Shown in pieces: positions 54,548 to 64,000 of a stretch of DNA of 64,000 bases. A program made the position numbers and the translations under genes. Source of the DNA: a virus; IMG/VR virus record IMGVR_UViG_3300032296_001209, positions 1-64,000 of that record. One strand, written 5' to 3'. The notes under the pieces are model-generated. The model searched no databases. It was not told the origin of the DNA and saw only the letters and a program-made list of their open reading frames with translations. Position 1 is the stretch's first letter. The number at the start of each line of letters is the position of its first letter.

Positions 54548-57115
54548 TTATTCAGTAATCTGATCAAACCTACTAAGGAGATTATTAAAGTATATAGAAT
54601 TCATATTATCCTGAATAAAAGGATCTATTCTTCCAGTTGCTGAATTAAATGCTGTTCCTGATGCAGAAATACTACCGTCATTATTCTGAGTAAATGTAAT
54701 ATCAATATTACTAATAGGATTCTTATATCTATAAGAACCACTGTTATTTAAAATCATTTGCCTATCAGATGTCTCTAATCTAGTAGCAATAGGATTTGTA
54801 ACTATCTCTCTTGGAATAACTGCTGTAATACCTCTAGCAATAATTTTATTATATTGATCTACGCTAATAATACCAGATTCTTTTAAAGCTTTTAATTCTT
54901 TATCAGCAGAGCTAGGTCTTACAGTTAATGAATGATAACTATTATTACCTAAAGCTCTTCCTGCATAATCATATGCAATAGCTGTTTTATCTACAGCCAT
55001 CTTAGAACGCAAGTTATTAAAGTAAGCTTTCAATGCAGGTAATGATTCCATATCTGCAAATATGCCTTGACTCTGTTCTGTAATATCAGCAGCGTTACCA
55101 GCTCCTACTTTAACTATTGGATTATTTACATCATTCATAACACCAATAAATCCAATGGTGGTTGGTGACATAAACTTCTTAGGATCTGCAACACCGGTTA
55201 CATAGTTAGAAATATACTGACCATCTCCTCCTGCACCTACAGGTCTGTACCCTGCTTTATTCTGAGCTAGATTTACATATTTAGCTTTATACTCTTCAGA
55301 AACATCCGCATAGTTCTCAGCAAAATTTTCAAATGACATAGGATAACCAGAACTAGTTAATACTTTATATGCAGAATTAACATCTCTTAATGATCCTTCT
55401 TTGCTAAACATAGCTCCTAAAATATTTGGATTAAACTCATTGCTAGCAATCATATTACTAACTACTACTTTATTATTACTCGCTACTACAGAAGAATTAG
55501 TATAAGCTAATTGCTTTCTATCATTTACAGCAATTAATAAAGGCGCCATTTTATTACTCAAGTTAGGATCAGCAGCTAACATATTCTCTATTCTTTGCTG
55601 AATCTTATTAAGTCCACTCAAACCAATTTTACCTTGTTTAAGTGCAGTCATATTAAATCCAGCACCAGATACTGCAGACTCAATAGCACTCTGTAACTTA
55701 GGATCATTAGTATTATAAATACTTTGTGCTAGTGCAGAAACACTTTTTGAGTATTGTTGCCAGCTAGTATTAAACTCTTGTCTATCTGCAGCAAGTGGAT
55801 CACCAGAAACACCAGCTTGATAGCTTGTAGAACCTGCCATAAATTGATCTTGTGCACCGGCTGCCATTGCCATCTTCTCTCTTTCAAAATCTTGTCTAAT
55901 CTTTTCTTTCTTTGTCCAAGTAGAAAACTCTAAACTATTTTTAAATGCTTCAAGTCTATAAGGATCAGCCTCTCTTTTAACAGAGTAATTTTTATAGGCT
56001 TCTGTTTCAGAAGCTTTAGCTAATTGATCAGAAATAAAACTTGTAGCTTTAGAAGCTTGAAAAGCTCTACCTAATAAATCTACATCTTGTGTTTCAACAG
56101 CTGTAGTAATCTGTTTGATTCTATCTTCTAGATTAGTAACTATTTGATCACCAGTAGCTTTTTCTTTTGCTAATGCCTGATACTGCGCTTGCTCTTTTTG
56201 AGAGAGTCTATCACCCCTATTTATTCTAGACTCATATACGCTTAACTTACTAGATGTTTCAGATACACTTTCTTTAATATCTTCTAATCTAGACATATCA
56301 TTTTCTAAAGCTACGTCAGCATTATTAATATAATACTCTTGCTTAGCAGCATTAATATCACCGTTATATTTTTGATTTGCTAATGCAGTTATATCATTCA
56401 TTGATCTAACATATGCATCTTCCTGAGCATAAGCTCTAACGTTAGGATCAGCTCCTAATGCCATACTTAAATACTGCCTGATTACATTTATAGACTTTGG
56501 CCCACCAGTAGTAGTAATATTATATCCACCTTTTAGTTCTTCAACAGATATGTTTTTAAAATCATCACCAATTAATTCATGAGCCATCTTTGCAATATTT
56601 ACAGCTGGCACATACTTAGGTAAAGGCATTTTATATGCTTTATCTTGAGGTGCTGTTCTAAATTCCATCTGTTTATACTCTAGCGCTTGTACTCCAACTG
56701 GAGACCATTTGGCTTGTGTTTCTTCATCACCGGCAATCCTATATGCTTCTGCTTCAGTTTCACCTTGCCTTTTAGCTTTAGTAAACATGATATCATACTG
56801 CATCTTCTTGTCATCTACAAAAGGTTGAAATACCTGTTGTGCTAATTGTACATTAGCTGGATCTGAAAGATCTAAAGATGTAATTTGTTGAATAGCTTTC
56901 TCAGAGTTCTTCAAGAAGTTATCTCTTGCTTCTCTATTATCATCTCTTGTAAGATCAGCATATACAATACTACCATATGCACCACTTAATTTATTAAGTG
57001 CGCTATCATACCTAGCCTGTCTTGTTGCTAAAACCGTATTAAGAAAATCAAAATTGGGTTTATAAGGCTCAGCCTTTGGTATATAATCGGTAAGACCTTG
57101 AATGTAACTAGCCAT
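54548..57115 (-). CDS. Virion-associated protein, coiled (855 aa)
   Basis: MASYIQGLTDYIPKAEPYKP... is a long helical protein (NKLSGAYGSIVYADLTRDDN, then KQYLSMALGADPN-like regions), rich in Q, A and K. No catalytic motif was found. It is preceded by a TATATTTG element at 57136, so it may head its own transcript. Position in the giant-gene run suggests an internal virion or ejection protein. Confidence 0.75.
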   Translation of the reverse strand: MASYIQGLTDYIPKAEPYKPNFDFLNTVLATRQARYDSALNKLSGAYGSIVYADLTRDDNREARDNFLKNSEKAIQQITSLDLSDPANVQLAQQVFQPFVDDKKMQYDIMFTKAKRQGETEAEAYRIAGDEETQAKWSPVGVQALEYKQMEFRTAPQDKAYKMPLPKYVPAVNIAKMAHELIGDDFKNISVEELKGGYNITTTGGPKSINVIRQYLSMALGADPNVRAYAQEDAYVRSMNDITALANQKYNGDINAAKQEYYINNADVALENDMSRLEDIKESVSETSSKLSVYESRINRGDRLSQKEQAQYQALAKEKATGDQIVTNLEDRIKQITTAVETQDVDLLGRAFQASKATSFISDQLAKASETEAYKNYSVKREADPYRLEAFKNSLEFSTWTKKEKIRQDFEREKMAMAAGAQDQFMAGSTSYQAGVSGDPLAADRQEFNTSWQQYSKSVSALAQSIYNTNDPKLQSAIESAVSGAGFNMTALKQGKIGLSGLNKIQQRIENMLAADPNLSNKMAPLLIAVNDRKQLAYTNSSVVASNNKVVVSNMIASNEFNPNILGAMFSKEGSLRDVNSAYKVLTSSGYPMSFENFAENYADVSEEYKAKYVNLAQNKAGYRPVGAGGDGQYISNYVTGVADPKKFMSPTTIGFIGVMNDVNNPIVKVGAGNAADITEQSQGIFADMESLPALKAYFNNLRSKMAVDKTAIAYDYAGRALGNNSYHSLTVRPSSADKELKALKESGIISVDQYNKIIARGITAVIPREIVTNPIATRLETSDRQMILNNSGSYRYKNPISNIDITFTQNNDGSISASGTAFNSATGRIDPFIQDNMNSIYFNNLLSRFDQITE

Positions 57116-57135
57116 TATCTATATTATAAATATAA

Positions 57136-57143
57136 CAAATATA
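57136..57143 (-). promoter_or_regulatory. TATATTTG promoter element (minus)
   Basis: An exact TAnnTTTG in the 54-nt gap upstream of the 855-aa gene, 20 nt before its ATG. It could start a separate transcript covering the RNA polymerase genes. No clear TTTG -33 box is seen. Confidence 0.5.
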
Positions 57144-57169
57144 AAGTTAAACTATTAAACCTCTAATAT

Positions 57170-60100
57170 TTAAGAGCCCTTAGTTTTCCTTCTGTTAGAC
57201 ATTGCAGATTGTGCTGCTAAAATATTACCACGCTCATCTACATCTATATCTCCGAATATACTTTTAACCATAGCAGCCTGAACTGTAGGATTCTTAGTAT
57301 CAATTCCCATTTCAGTTAAGTATTTTGCTAAATCTTTACCCTTTTGTCCAGGTGGAAGTTTTTGAGCTGGTGTATAATAAGTTTTAAGAGCAGCAGGATC
57401 AACAAAGAAATTAGGATATAAACTGTTCATTTGATCTGTTATAAATCTATTTTCTAATGCAGCATTTACATAATCAACAGCCTCTCTTCTACCAGCTCTT
57501 CTAGCATTATCATATTGCTGATTAGTAGCAACAGTCTTATCATAGAAGTCATTAGCAGCTAATTGATTTCTAAAGTTAGCTTCATTGATTAATTGCTTAT
57601 TAGCTTGCTCAAACTGATTAGCTACACCAACATTTAAGTTATTATATCTACCTAAGATATTAGCAGCATTAGCTAAACCTTTACCTTGTACTTCAGAGAA
57701 CCTTGTATTGAAAGCTTGTGGTCCAGTAAACTGAGCCAAGTTTGCACCAGCAATATTAGCCATCTCAGCATTTGCTGCTAACTCTCTATTAGGATCATAG
57801 AATGTAGGCTCCATAGGCTCTGCAGTAAACTGTGCCATTCTAGGATAGTATCTATTGATACTAGCTAAGTCACCAACAGCAGCTGCAGTATTTAATACAT
57901 CTTGAGGATAGAAACCAATAGGTGGTCTTTTTGGAACCGGTGGAGGATTTAATTGTCCTGGCTCAAGAGGATCTCTTGGGGTATTTGGAGTATTTGGAGT
58001 CTCTGGAGTTTCATCATCAAAATAGTTTGGAACAGAATAAGTTACTCTACCAAATTTTACATCTCTTTGATAAGGATCTTTACTATTAGGATCTTTTGGT
58101 TTAAAGTAAGCTTTACCTGTGGCTTTAATAGATTTTTCATTAACCTTATCTTGGAACCATCCTGCAGCTTTATTACCAACAGTTTCTAAATTTTTTAATC
58201 TATCTGGATCATTGTCTACAGTTTCTAAATCTTGTTTAAATTTATTAAATCCTCCTGGATATTCTTTTTCAATCCAATCACCATGTCTGTCTTGAAAATC
58301 TTTCCACTCTGCAGAACTTAAAGTTCCTTCAGTTCTAGCTGAAGCTTCAGCACTTGGTAAATAAATACCTGTATTTTTTACACGAGGTTGATTAGCAAAC
58401 TGTCCTGCAGGAATTCTGGTATAGATAACTTTATTACCTTTTCTAACTCTCTCATCAATTGCAGTTCCAATTTCTGGAGAACCATATTGTGTAAACTTTG
58501 TATCTTCTGCGGTTCTGACTTTTCTAGTTCCTGGTATTTCATTACCTGCCTCATCAACAAGATATTTCTGATCACCTTCATAATACAAATAAGCTTTCTT
58601 TCCTGTTGTTTTACTAGTTCTTTCTTCAATAAAAACTTTAGCATATGGATTTGGCTTTGCTACTTCTTGAGGAGTTTCTCCTGCAGTTTGATACTGTGGA
58701 ATATTACCACCATATTCATAATCGCCCCATTCTGAACTTACAGGATCTGTACTGGGTTTAGCTACATTAACTTTAGGCTTTGGTGTTTGAGCAGCAGGTT
58801 TAACTTTTTGTGTTACAACCGGTTGTTTAACTGGTGCTGGGGCAATGGTATCTACTTGTTGTTTAGCAAACGGTTGATTAAGAGTATTTAAAAACTCTTG
58901 TCTTCCTTTATCTACTCTTTCAATGTAAGATGGAATACCACTAGATTTAATAACTAAATCAATTGCAGCTTCTGGATTATTAAATGTATAATCTTGAAAT
59001 CTCTGAGGAGACATATTTTGTGAAGATACGCTATATGGTGCAGCTTGCATATTAGCTGTAGGTTTAACTTGCCATCTACCATCTTTATATTCTATATCCT
59101 GAGCTGTATATGGTGTTGTTCTATTAACTGGAACATTTGGTGTTGCTCTCTGAGTAATTCCAGTATTTGGATTACCAGCGTAGTAATTTCTTTTTAATTT
59201 TTCAAACTCTGCCATACCATCCATTCTACTAATACCATTTTGAGCTTTAGGAATACCACCATACATAGCCATTGCCATACCTTCTTCAGGAGATGGTGGT
59301 AAGAACTGTGCTGGATCTAATCCTACTTTATCCATATATGGTACAGCAATTTGTGGAACACCTTGAGGAAATCCTTTCTGTGATTCTTGTACAAGAGCTA
59401 ACTTACCTAAGTTAGAGATATAGTTATCAGCCATCATAACAGCTGTCTTTTTACGTAAGGGATCGGTCTCAGAATATAAGCCTTCACGCAACTCTTTATT
59501 ATTAAGATCAAACTTCTTAGAAATTTTAGCTGGAGTATAACCACCTTTCTTAGCAGCAAACCCAAAAGATTCTAATATAGCGGGATCTTTAATCTTCATA
59601 GCCTTTGTATCTGAATAAATAAAACTATCTGGAGTAGCTTTATCTCCAGCTAATGGAGTACCACCTTCTGAGTGACGCTTACCACCAATCTTAAAGAACT
59701 CAGGAATTGTACTATTAGTACCTTTACGTACTAGAGTCTCTCCCTTCTCTGCTTCTAATACAGAGATAGATCTAGGATCCGGTCCTAATGTCTGACCATA
59801 TTGTTCTTGTGGTTCACCTTCAGTAGCACCATTAAACATGTTCATCATGTAAGCTGAGTTACCATATAACTGATTAACAGCTTTAGCATCTTGAGTACCA
59901 CCATATCCAGCTTGTGGTAAACTTGTAATTTTTACTTTTCTTTTCATTTCTCCACCCATTTGGGCCTCTTTATTATAACCTTTAATTATAGCTTCATCCG
60001 GTCTAAAGTCTAAACCAAAACCAGGAGTATTAGTTAAGTAATCTCCTCTATTACCAGAGTAATCTTCCGGTCTAACATTATATAAGTTATCAGCTAAAAA

Positions 60101-60793
60101 CTGATCTCTAAAATCTTCTTCAGTACTTCTATCTTGAATCTTTCTAGCAACAGAACTAAATATATCTGTACCAGCTAATAACATAGGACCCACATAAGGA
60201 TTACCTTTTTGATTAGGTTTTTTTGTTTTAATATCGCCAAATGGTTCTAAGCCCATTAACTTCCTAGTATCTTCAGGAATCTGATCAGTATAAGATTTTC
60301 TAATAGCATCCTTTGTACTAAGAATGCCAGACTCTAATTTAGTATTTCTAGGATATAAGCTTAAAGAACGTCCTCCCATAGATGTAGGCAACTTACTATA
60401 ATCAATAGGAGTTGTATTTTCAAAAAATAAAGGTTCTCCAACACTAGTTTTTGGTGCAAAAGATGAAGGGCGTAGACCTTGAATGCTTGGCATACCTACA
60501 TTAAAAGATCCTGTAGTATTAGGATCTCCTTGATATACATCAGCATAAAATGAAGGATTAGTATTTAAATTAAACGCAGGCATTCCTACATTAAAGTTAC
60601 CACTAGTATTATTAATACCAGAATAAACATCTGCAGAAATTGCTCCAGAGGTTGGTGCACTTCCAAAAGACGGATAGGGATTATTTTTTTGCCAGGTGGC
60701 TAAATAATCTGGACGTAGCACATTAGGTGCAGGTAAGTTATTAAATCCGTATTGAGCTTTAGGTAAGCTCTTAACCCTTACTTTCTTTTTCAT
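57170..60793 (-). CDS. Giant virion-associated protein with internal repeats (1207 aa)
   Basis: It starts MKKKVRVKSLPKAQYGFNNL, and the same kind of segment occurs again near residue 285 (MKRKVKITSLPQAGYGG), as if two units were joined. Early residues carry two copies of an ADVYxG...GxFNVGMP repeat. A crAss-like core follows (ISVLEAEKGETLVRKGTNST, FFKIGGKRHSEGGTPLAGDK). The C-terminal half is proline- and glutamine-rich. No enzyme motif seen. A virion or packaging-related role is inferred from position. Confidence 0.78.
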   Translation of the reverse strand: MKKKVRVKSLPKAQYGFNNLPAPNVLRPDYLATWQKNNPYPSFGSAPTSGAISADVYSGINNTSGNFNVGMPAFNLNTNPSFYADVYQGDPNTTGSFNVGMPSIQGLRPSSFAPKTSVGEPLFFENTTPIDYSKLPTSMGGRSLSLYPRNTKLESGILSTKDAIRKSYTDQIPEDTRKLMGLEPFGDIKTKKPNQKGNPYVGPMLLAGTDIFSSVARKIQDRSTEEDFRDQFLADNLYNVRPEDYSGNRGDYLTNTPGFGLDFRPDEAIIKGYNKEAQMGGEMKRKVKITSLPQAGYGGTQDAKAVNQLYGNSAYMMNMFNGATEGEPQEQYGQTLGPDPRSISVLEAEKGETLVRKGTNSTIPEFFKIGGKRHSEGGTPLAGDKATPDSFIYSDTKAMKIKDPAILESFGFAAKKGGYTPAKISKKFDLNNKELREGLYSETDPLRKKTAVMMADNYISNLGKLALVQESQKGFPQGVPQIAVPYMDKVGLDPAQFLPPSPEEGMAMAMYGGIPKAQNGISRMDGMAEFEKLKRNYYAGNPNTGITQRATPNVPVNRTTPYTAQDIEYKDGRWQVKPTANMQAAPYSVSSQNMSPQRFQDYTFNNPEAAIDLVIKSSGIPSYIERVDKGRQEFLNTLNQPFAKQQVDTIAPAPVKQPVVTQKVKPAAQTPKPKVNVAKPSTDPVSSEWGDYEYGGNIPQYQTAGETPQEVAKPNPYAKVFIEERTSKTTGKKAYLYYEGDQKYLVDEAGNEIPGTRKVRTAEDTKFTQYGSPEIGTAIDERVRKGNKVIYTRIPAGQFANQPRVKNTGIYLPSAEASARTEGTLSSAEWKDFQDRHGDWIEKEYPGGFNKFKQDLETVDNDPDRLKNLETVGNKAAGWFQDKVNEKSIKATGKAYFKPKDPNSKDPYQRDVKFGRVTYSVPNYFDDETPETPNTPNTPRDPLEPGQLNPPPVPKRPPIGFYPQDVLNTAAAVGDLASINRYYPRMAQFTAEPMEPTFYDPNRELAANAEMANIAGANLAQFTGPQAFNTRFSEVQGKGLANAANILGRYNNLNVGVANQFEQANKQLINEANFRNQLAANDFYDKTVATNQQYDNARRAGRREAVDYVNAALENRFITDQMNSLYPNFFVDPAALKTYYTPAQKLPPGQKGKDLAKYLTEMGIDTKNPTVQAAMVKSIFGDIDVDERGNILAAQSAMSNRRKTKGS

Positions 60794-61341
60794 GTCTTAT
60801 TTTTTAATATACTATCACAAAAGAAATATAATTCATCTAAAGTTAAATCTGATTTCATTTGATTTATAGCCATGCAAACAAATTGTATATTACCTTGGAT
60901 ATATCCTTTTTTACTATCAATTCTATCTATACTTAAGTTAGTTAAAATTCTACCTTTATTACTTAAATATGTCATATCAATTTGAGATAAAGCACATTTA
61001 CCTTCTTGCTTATTCCATATTTCTTTTAAATAATCTAAATCAATATTAACTTCTAACTTTAAACGATTCGCTCTATCTTTTAATCCTAAAAATCTTTTAT
61101 TTAATAACTGTTCAAAAGTAGAATTATTATTACTTAATAATCTTTTTTTATACTGTGAGTGCTTACAATCCTTACATCTTCTATCTTTACCATCTCTATA
61201 AAAAATATTACTCTCTTCAGAATTATTATCAAACAAATTAATATCTTTATAGTCTTTGCATTTATAACAATACAAATTCCCTAAATCATCTTTTTGTTTA
61301 AATTTAGTTCTGTGTCTTCTTTTTTTATCAGATGTATTCAA
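60790..61341 (-). CDS. HNH endonuclease-like gene (homing type)
   Basis: A 183-residue protein. An N-terminal cysteine set (CYKCKDYKDINLF, then RRCKDCKHSQY) binds zinc. The C-terminal part has GKCALSQIDM and LSIDRIDSKKGYIQGNIQFV with VCMAINQMKSDLT, the pattern of HNH nucleases found as free-standing homing genes. The gene sits between two large virion genes and overlaps them by 4 and 14 nt. The normal first HNH histidine is not obvious. It is likely a mobile element gained by the phage. Confidence 0.75.
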   Translation of the reverse strand: MNTSDKKRRHRTKFKQKDDLGNLYCYKCKDYKDINLFDNNSEESNIFYRDGKDRRCKDCKHSQYKKRLLSNNNSTFEQLLNKRFLGLKDRANRLKLEVNIDLDYLKEIWNKQEGKCALSQIDMTYLSNKGRILTNLSIDRIDSKKGYIQGNIQFVCMAINQMKSDLTLDELYFFCDSILKNKT

Positions 61342-63754
61342 CTTTGTATCCTTTATTAATTAAATCTTGTATTTCTTCATCAGATAATTCATATTCTTCA
61401 CCCATAACATAACCACCATTCTGATAATTTCTTCCACCAAATACATGAGCAAAGTTAGCTCTTTTAACTTGTGTTGCACTATAGTCCTCTTTATTTGCAA
61501 GTACCTTTCTAGCAAACTCTTGCACACCCATACCGGCTCTATTAGCTGACTCAGTAAACTTACCTTTATTAGCAGGATTAATATTTATACCACCATAAGC
61601 CATTTGAGGAGATTGGCCTTGTTGTGCTTCTTGAATAGCCTGCATAATCTTTTGAATAGCTTCTTGTTGTTCTAAAGGTGGTAAAGATTGTAACTGTGCC
61701 ATAAGTTGTTCAGGATCTGTTTGAGTCATTTGTGCATACATCTGAATAGCTTGCATAACTTCATCTTGTTGACCACCCTGTTGATATACTTTACCTCCAC
61801 ACTCATAACAAGGTTGACCACCTTTCATCATCTGGTACATAGCATCTATATCCATTTCACCACCATACATGTCAGTATCACCACCATACATTCTTCTACC
61901 CATTTTACGGAGTTCTTTATTTGATGGAGTTTGACCAGTGCCTAGTCTTGGATCATTAGAATTCATGAACTCTTGATAACCTCTTTGCTTACGACCAGCT
62001 CTAATTTCAGAGGCAATAATACCAGCGGCAGTTCCAATACCTAAACCAATACCAGCTATTGTATCATTACGTTTCTTTTTCTTAGCAGCAGCTTCTGCAG
62101 CGGCAGCTTTTTGTTCTTCTGTTAAAGCTGGACCACCTTCTTGAAATCTACGGGCTTGTTGATCAAATGCAGACTTCTGTAAATTAGTACCTTGATTTAA
62201 TACTTTACCAGTATTAGGATCTACAGCTTGACTAAATGTAGTTGAACTAGAAATAGTTCCTGGTGCAGAATTAAATATCATACGTCCTGTCTGATCTACA
62301 GCTGATTGAGGATTAGAGGACTGATAATAAGAATAAATGTCATTACGTGATGGTGCTTGTTTTACACCAGCTTTATTAAATTGCTGAAGCTGTTGATTAT
62401 AATATTGTTCAAATCTAGGATCATTATCAATACCAGGAGACATAAATGTATTAATAGGGGCAGAACCATAAGTTCCTCCTTCTGCCATATTAGATAATAT
62501 CTTAGCTTGTACGTAAGGAGGTAATGCTTGGAATCCAGCATTAGTTGGTTGACCACCTTTAGCATAACCATAGTCATCTAACTTATCTAAGTTACCAGCA
62601 GCGGCAAAACGAGCACGTGCAATTTCAGGAGGCATCATCTCACCACCATTAGCCCAAGTACCAAAACGTTTGTGCCAGTATAAAGGAGAGAATGGATCTG
62701 TAGCCTTAGCTGAGTTTTTACCACCCATTCTATTCCAGAAATTATCTTTACGTTTCTTAGAACCATGCTGGCTAAAGTCTTTCATACCAACATAACCACC
62801 ATGTACAATTTTATACTTATCACCCTTCTTAGCTAATACCATCCATTTCTTACCAGCTCTATCAGATTTTCTTTTAGCACCTACTTTACTAAAGCCTCTG
62901 TTCTTATAACGCTGAGGAATACCACCCATCTTCATCTCTTCCATCTCACCCATGTTCATATCAATATCTTCTTCCTCTTCCTCTCCTTCTTCCTCTCCTT
63001 CTTCAGAACCTTCATTGAATTGAAGATAGTCAGCAACAGAAGAAATATAATCATCAGCTAAAGTTAATTTACTAGCTACCCAAGGCTCAACCTCTGATTC
63101 ACCATTAATAAAGTTTTGCAATCTAGCAATCTTATCATTCATAGCCATTATCTGACCCATTGCCATTTCACCACCTTCATCATAATAGTTATCACGCATC
63201 ATCATACCTACACCACCCATCTGCATAGCTGGCATACCCATAACATTCATAGCTAACTTTGCCATCTGCATTTTATCTTCACCATTTCCTTCTGCATTAT
63301 CCATAGCAGTTCCGGCAGCCATTGCACCATTAACCATAAAATCACCAATAGCATTCGTAGGATTGTTAGCTCTATCCTCATTCATCTTATTATAATAAGA
63401 AGCCATGTTACCATCATAGTTAGGATATTGGAATATTTGTTGTTGCTCCATACCACCACCGGTTTGAGCTTTTCTATATCCACCACCACGGTTCTTGTAA
63501 GTCTTCACAAGCCATGCAGAACCATAAGCTGAAGGCCAGGTATCAAATTTAGCTTTAGCCTCGGATTTAACACGAGAATATAATCCAGGATTAGTGGGTA
63601 CATTACCACCTTTCTTCATCTCTCTGGCTTCAGGATAAGCTTGAAAGAATGCTTCTTCTGTAGGAAACATAGAATAGAATTCTTCCTCAGAATTAACACC
63701 AGCCATTTGTAAAAATTTATCTTTCATTTTAGTTATTTGTATTTGTTTAGCCAA
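61328..63754 (-). CDS. Virion-operon protein with DUF5872-like domain (808 aa)
   Basis: Residues about 55-95 contain SRVKSEAKAKFDTWPSAYGS and WLVKTYKNRGGGYRK, the pattern of DUF5872, a domain seen in crAss-like and large eukaryotic viruses. A second conserved block (KWMVLAKKGDKYKIVHGGYV, then MKDFSQHGSKKRKDNFWNRM) follows in the middle. Methionine- and glycine-rich repeats and an acidic stretch (EEGEEEGEEEEEDIDMNMGE) lie between. It is the first large gene of the visible minus-strand run. Function unknown. Confidence 0.78.
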   Translation of the reverse strand: MAKQIQITKMKDKFLQMAGVNSEEEFYSMFPTEEAFFQAYPEAREMKKGGNVPTNPGLYSRVKSEAKAKFDTWPSAYGSAWLVKTYKNRGGGYRKAQTGGGMEQQQIFQYPNYDGNMASYYNKMNEDRANNPTNAIGDFMVNGAMAAGTAMDNAEGNGEDKMQMAKLAMNVMGMPAMQMGGVGMMMRDNYYDEGGEMAMGQIMAMNDKIARLQNFINGESEVEPWVASKLTLADDYISSVADYLQFNEGSEEGEEEGEEEEEDIDMNMGEMEEMKMGGIPQRYKNRGFSKVGAKRKSDRAGKKWMVLAKKGDKYKIVHGGYVGMKDFSQHGSKKRKDNFWNRMGGKNSAKATDPFSPLYWHKRFGTWANGGEMMPPEIARARFAAAGNLDKLDDYGYAKGGQPTNAGFQALPPYVQAKILSNMAEGGTYGSAPINTFMSPGIDNDPRFEQYYNQQLQQFNKAGVKQAPSRNDIYSYYQSSNPQSAVDQTGRMIFNSAPGTISSSTTFSQAVDPNTGKVLNQGTNLQKSAFDQQARRFQEGGPALTEEQKAAAAEAAAKKKKRNDTIAGIGLGIGTAAGIIASEIRAGRKQRGYQEFMNSNDPRLGTGQTPSNKELRKMGRRMYGGDTDMYGGEMDIDAMYQMMKGGQPCYECGGKVYQQGGQQDEVMQAIQMYAQMTQTDPEQLMAQLQSLPPLEQQEAIQKIMQAIQEAQQGQSPQMAYGGININPANKGKFTESANRAGMGVQEFARKVLANKEDYSATQVKRANFAHVFGGRNYQNGGYVMGEEYELSDEEIQDLINKGYKVEYI

Positions 63755-64000
63755 CCGGTTTGACCACCTTCTTTGCGGTATGTTGGTGTAGTATTATTTA
63801 ATAGATCGTAATAGTTTTTAATTCTTCTAGTATAAACACTATCTCCTTGTGCATCTCCTGATTTTAAAGTATTAGGTGATTGCCAGGCATAACCAATTCT
63901 TTCAGCAACACTTAAATCAGCATTACCTTTTGTTTTCATTGTAACTACCAAGCTACCATTTTTAACAGATACTTTATATTTATCTGCTGCACCTGCTGTT
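63733..64000 (-). CDS. Virion-operon protein, 3' end only (cut by window edge)
   Basis: The minus frame is open from the right edge to the stop at 63733-63735, giving at least 88 residues (for example KYKVSVKNGSLVVTM, SVAERIGYAWQSPNTL, ending GWLNKYK). There is no stop before the edge, so the start is outside. It overlaps the DUF5872-like gene by 22 nt. No family recognised. Confidence 0.7.
   Translation of the reverse strand, partial: TAGAADKYKVSVKNGSLVVTMKTKGNADLSVAERIGYAWQSPNTLKSGDAQGDSVYTRRIKNYYDLLNNTTPTYRKEGGQTGWLNKYK

Noticed and set aside
33800-57100. Plus-strand open frames antisense to the giant virion genes, the longest at 50629-51354 (241 codons)
   Set aside because: Their products are serine- and leucine-rich low-complexity translations typical of the antisense of lysine/glutamate-rich genes, with no promoters, no start context and no overlap pattern.
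1-64000. Search for terminase, portal, capsid, integrase, insertion sequences and CRISPR arrays
   Set aside because: None was recognised in any reading frame examined; the packaging and head genes probably lie beyond the right edge.

Overview
This window is a piece of a tailed double-stranded DNA phage genome of the crAss-like group (Crassvirales). The strongest marker is a 3147-residue virion-type protein that carries the RNA polymerase active-site motif DFDID inside KSGGDFDIDKL. It sits in a run of giant minus-strand genes, opposite a plus-strand replication block. Promoters match the Bacteroidetes -7 consensus TAnnTTTG at several intergenic sites, so the host is very probably a member of the Bacteroidota. 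The DNA is AT-rich and densely packed, with many 4-nt ATGA start/stop overlaps. Both window edges cut through genes. No terminase, portal or major capsid gene was recognised, so those lie outside.

Layout. (1) 1-9026, plus strand: a chain of mostly small genes of unknown function. It includes a small paralogous family with the N-terminus MTNNKQQT, thymidylate synthase, a zinc-ribbon protein, a DUF1599-like protein, a metallophosphoesterase and an SF2 helicase. (2) 9023-11095: a minus-strand gene, plus-strand uracil-DNA glycosylase, then two minus-strand membrane proteins, one of them a candidate unimolecular spanin. (3) 11290-25170, plus strand: the replication and recombination block. It holds a DnaA-domain-IV-like protein, a DnaB-type helicase, a RecA-like ATPase, an SSB-like protein, a TOPRIM primase, a RusA-type resolvase, a metallopeptidase/VWA protein with a MoxR-type AAA+ ATPase, a PD-(D/E)XK nuclease, a family B DNA polymerase and a second DnaA-domain-IV-like protein. 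(4) 25150-26377: a promoter, a long hairpin, tRNA-Asn(GTT), a GroES-like co-chaperone, a structured RNA element and one unknown gene. (5) 26367-27695, minus strand: PhoH-like ATPase, zinc ribbon and dCTP deaminase. (6) 27724-30717, plus strand: two glycosyltransferase genes around a methyltransferase. (7) 30705-33713, minus strand: a small basic protein, a fibre-like protein, small membrane or secreted proteins, an L,D-transpeptidase-like lysis enzyme and a holin candidate. (8) 33796-64000, minus strand: giant virion-associated proteins, including the RNA polymerase, two HExxH zincin motifs, a nucleotidyltransferase-like domain and an HNH endonuclease gene.

How it fits together. In known crAss-like phages the giant RNA polymerase is packaged and injected to transcribe early genes, and the same role is inferred here. 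The plus-strand block encodes most of a replisome (polymerase, primase, helicase, SSB, resolvase, nuclease). ThyA, dCTP deaminase and uracil-DNA glycosylase together would favour dTTP and remove uracil. The minus-strand block makes virion and lysis proteins. Three hairpin-plus-T-tract terminators, several TAnnTTTG promoters (some only 4-7 nt from the start codon) and at least three structured intergenic RNAs divide the transcription units.
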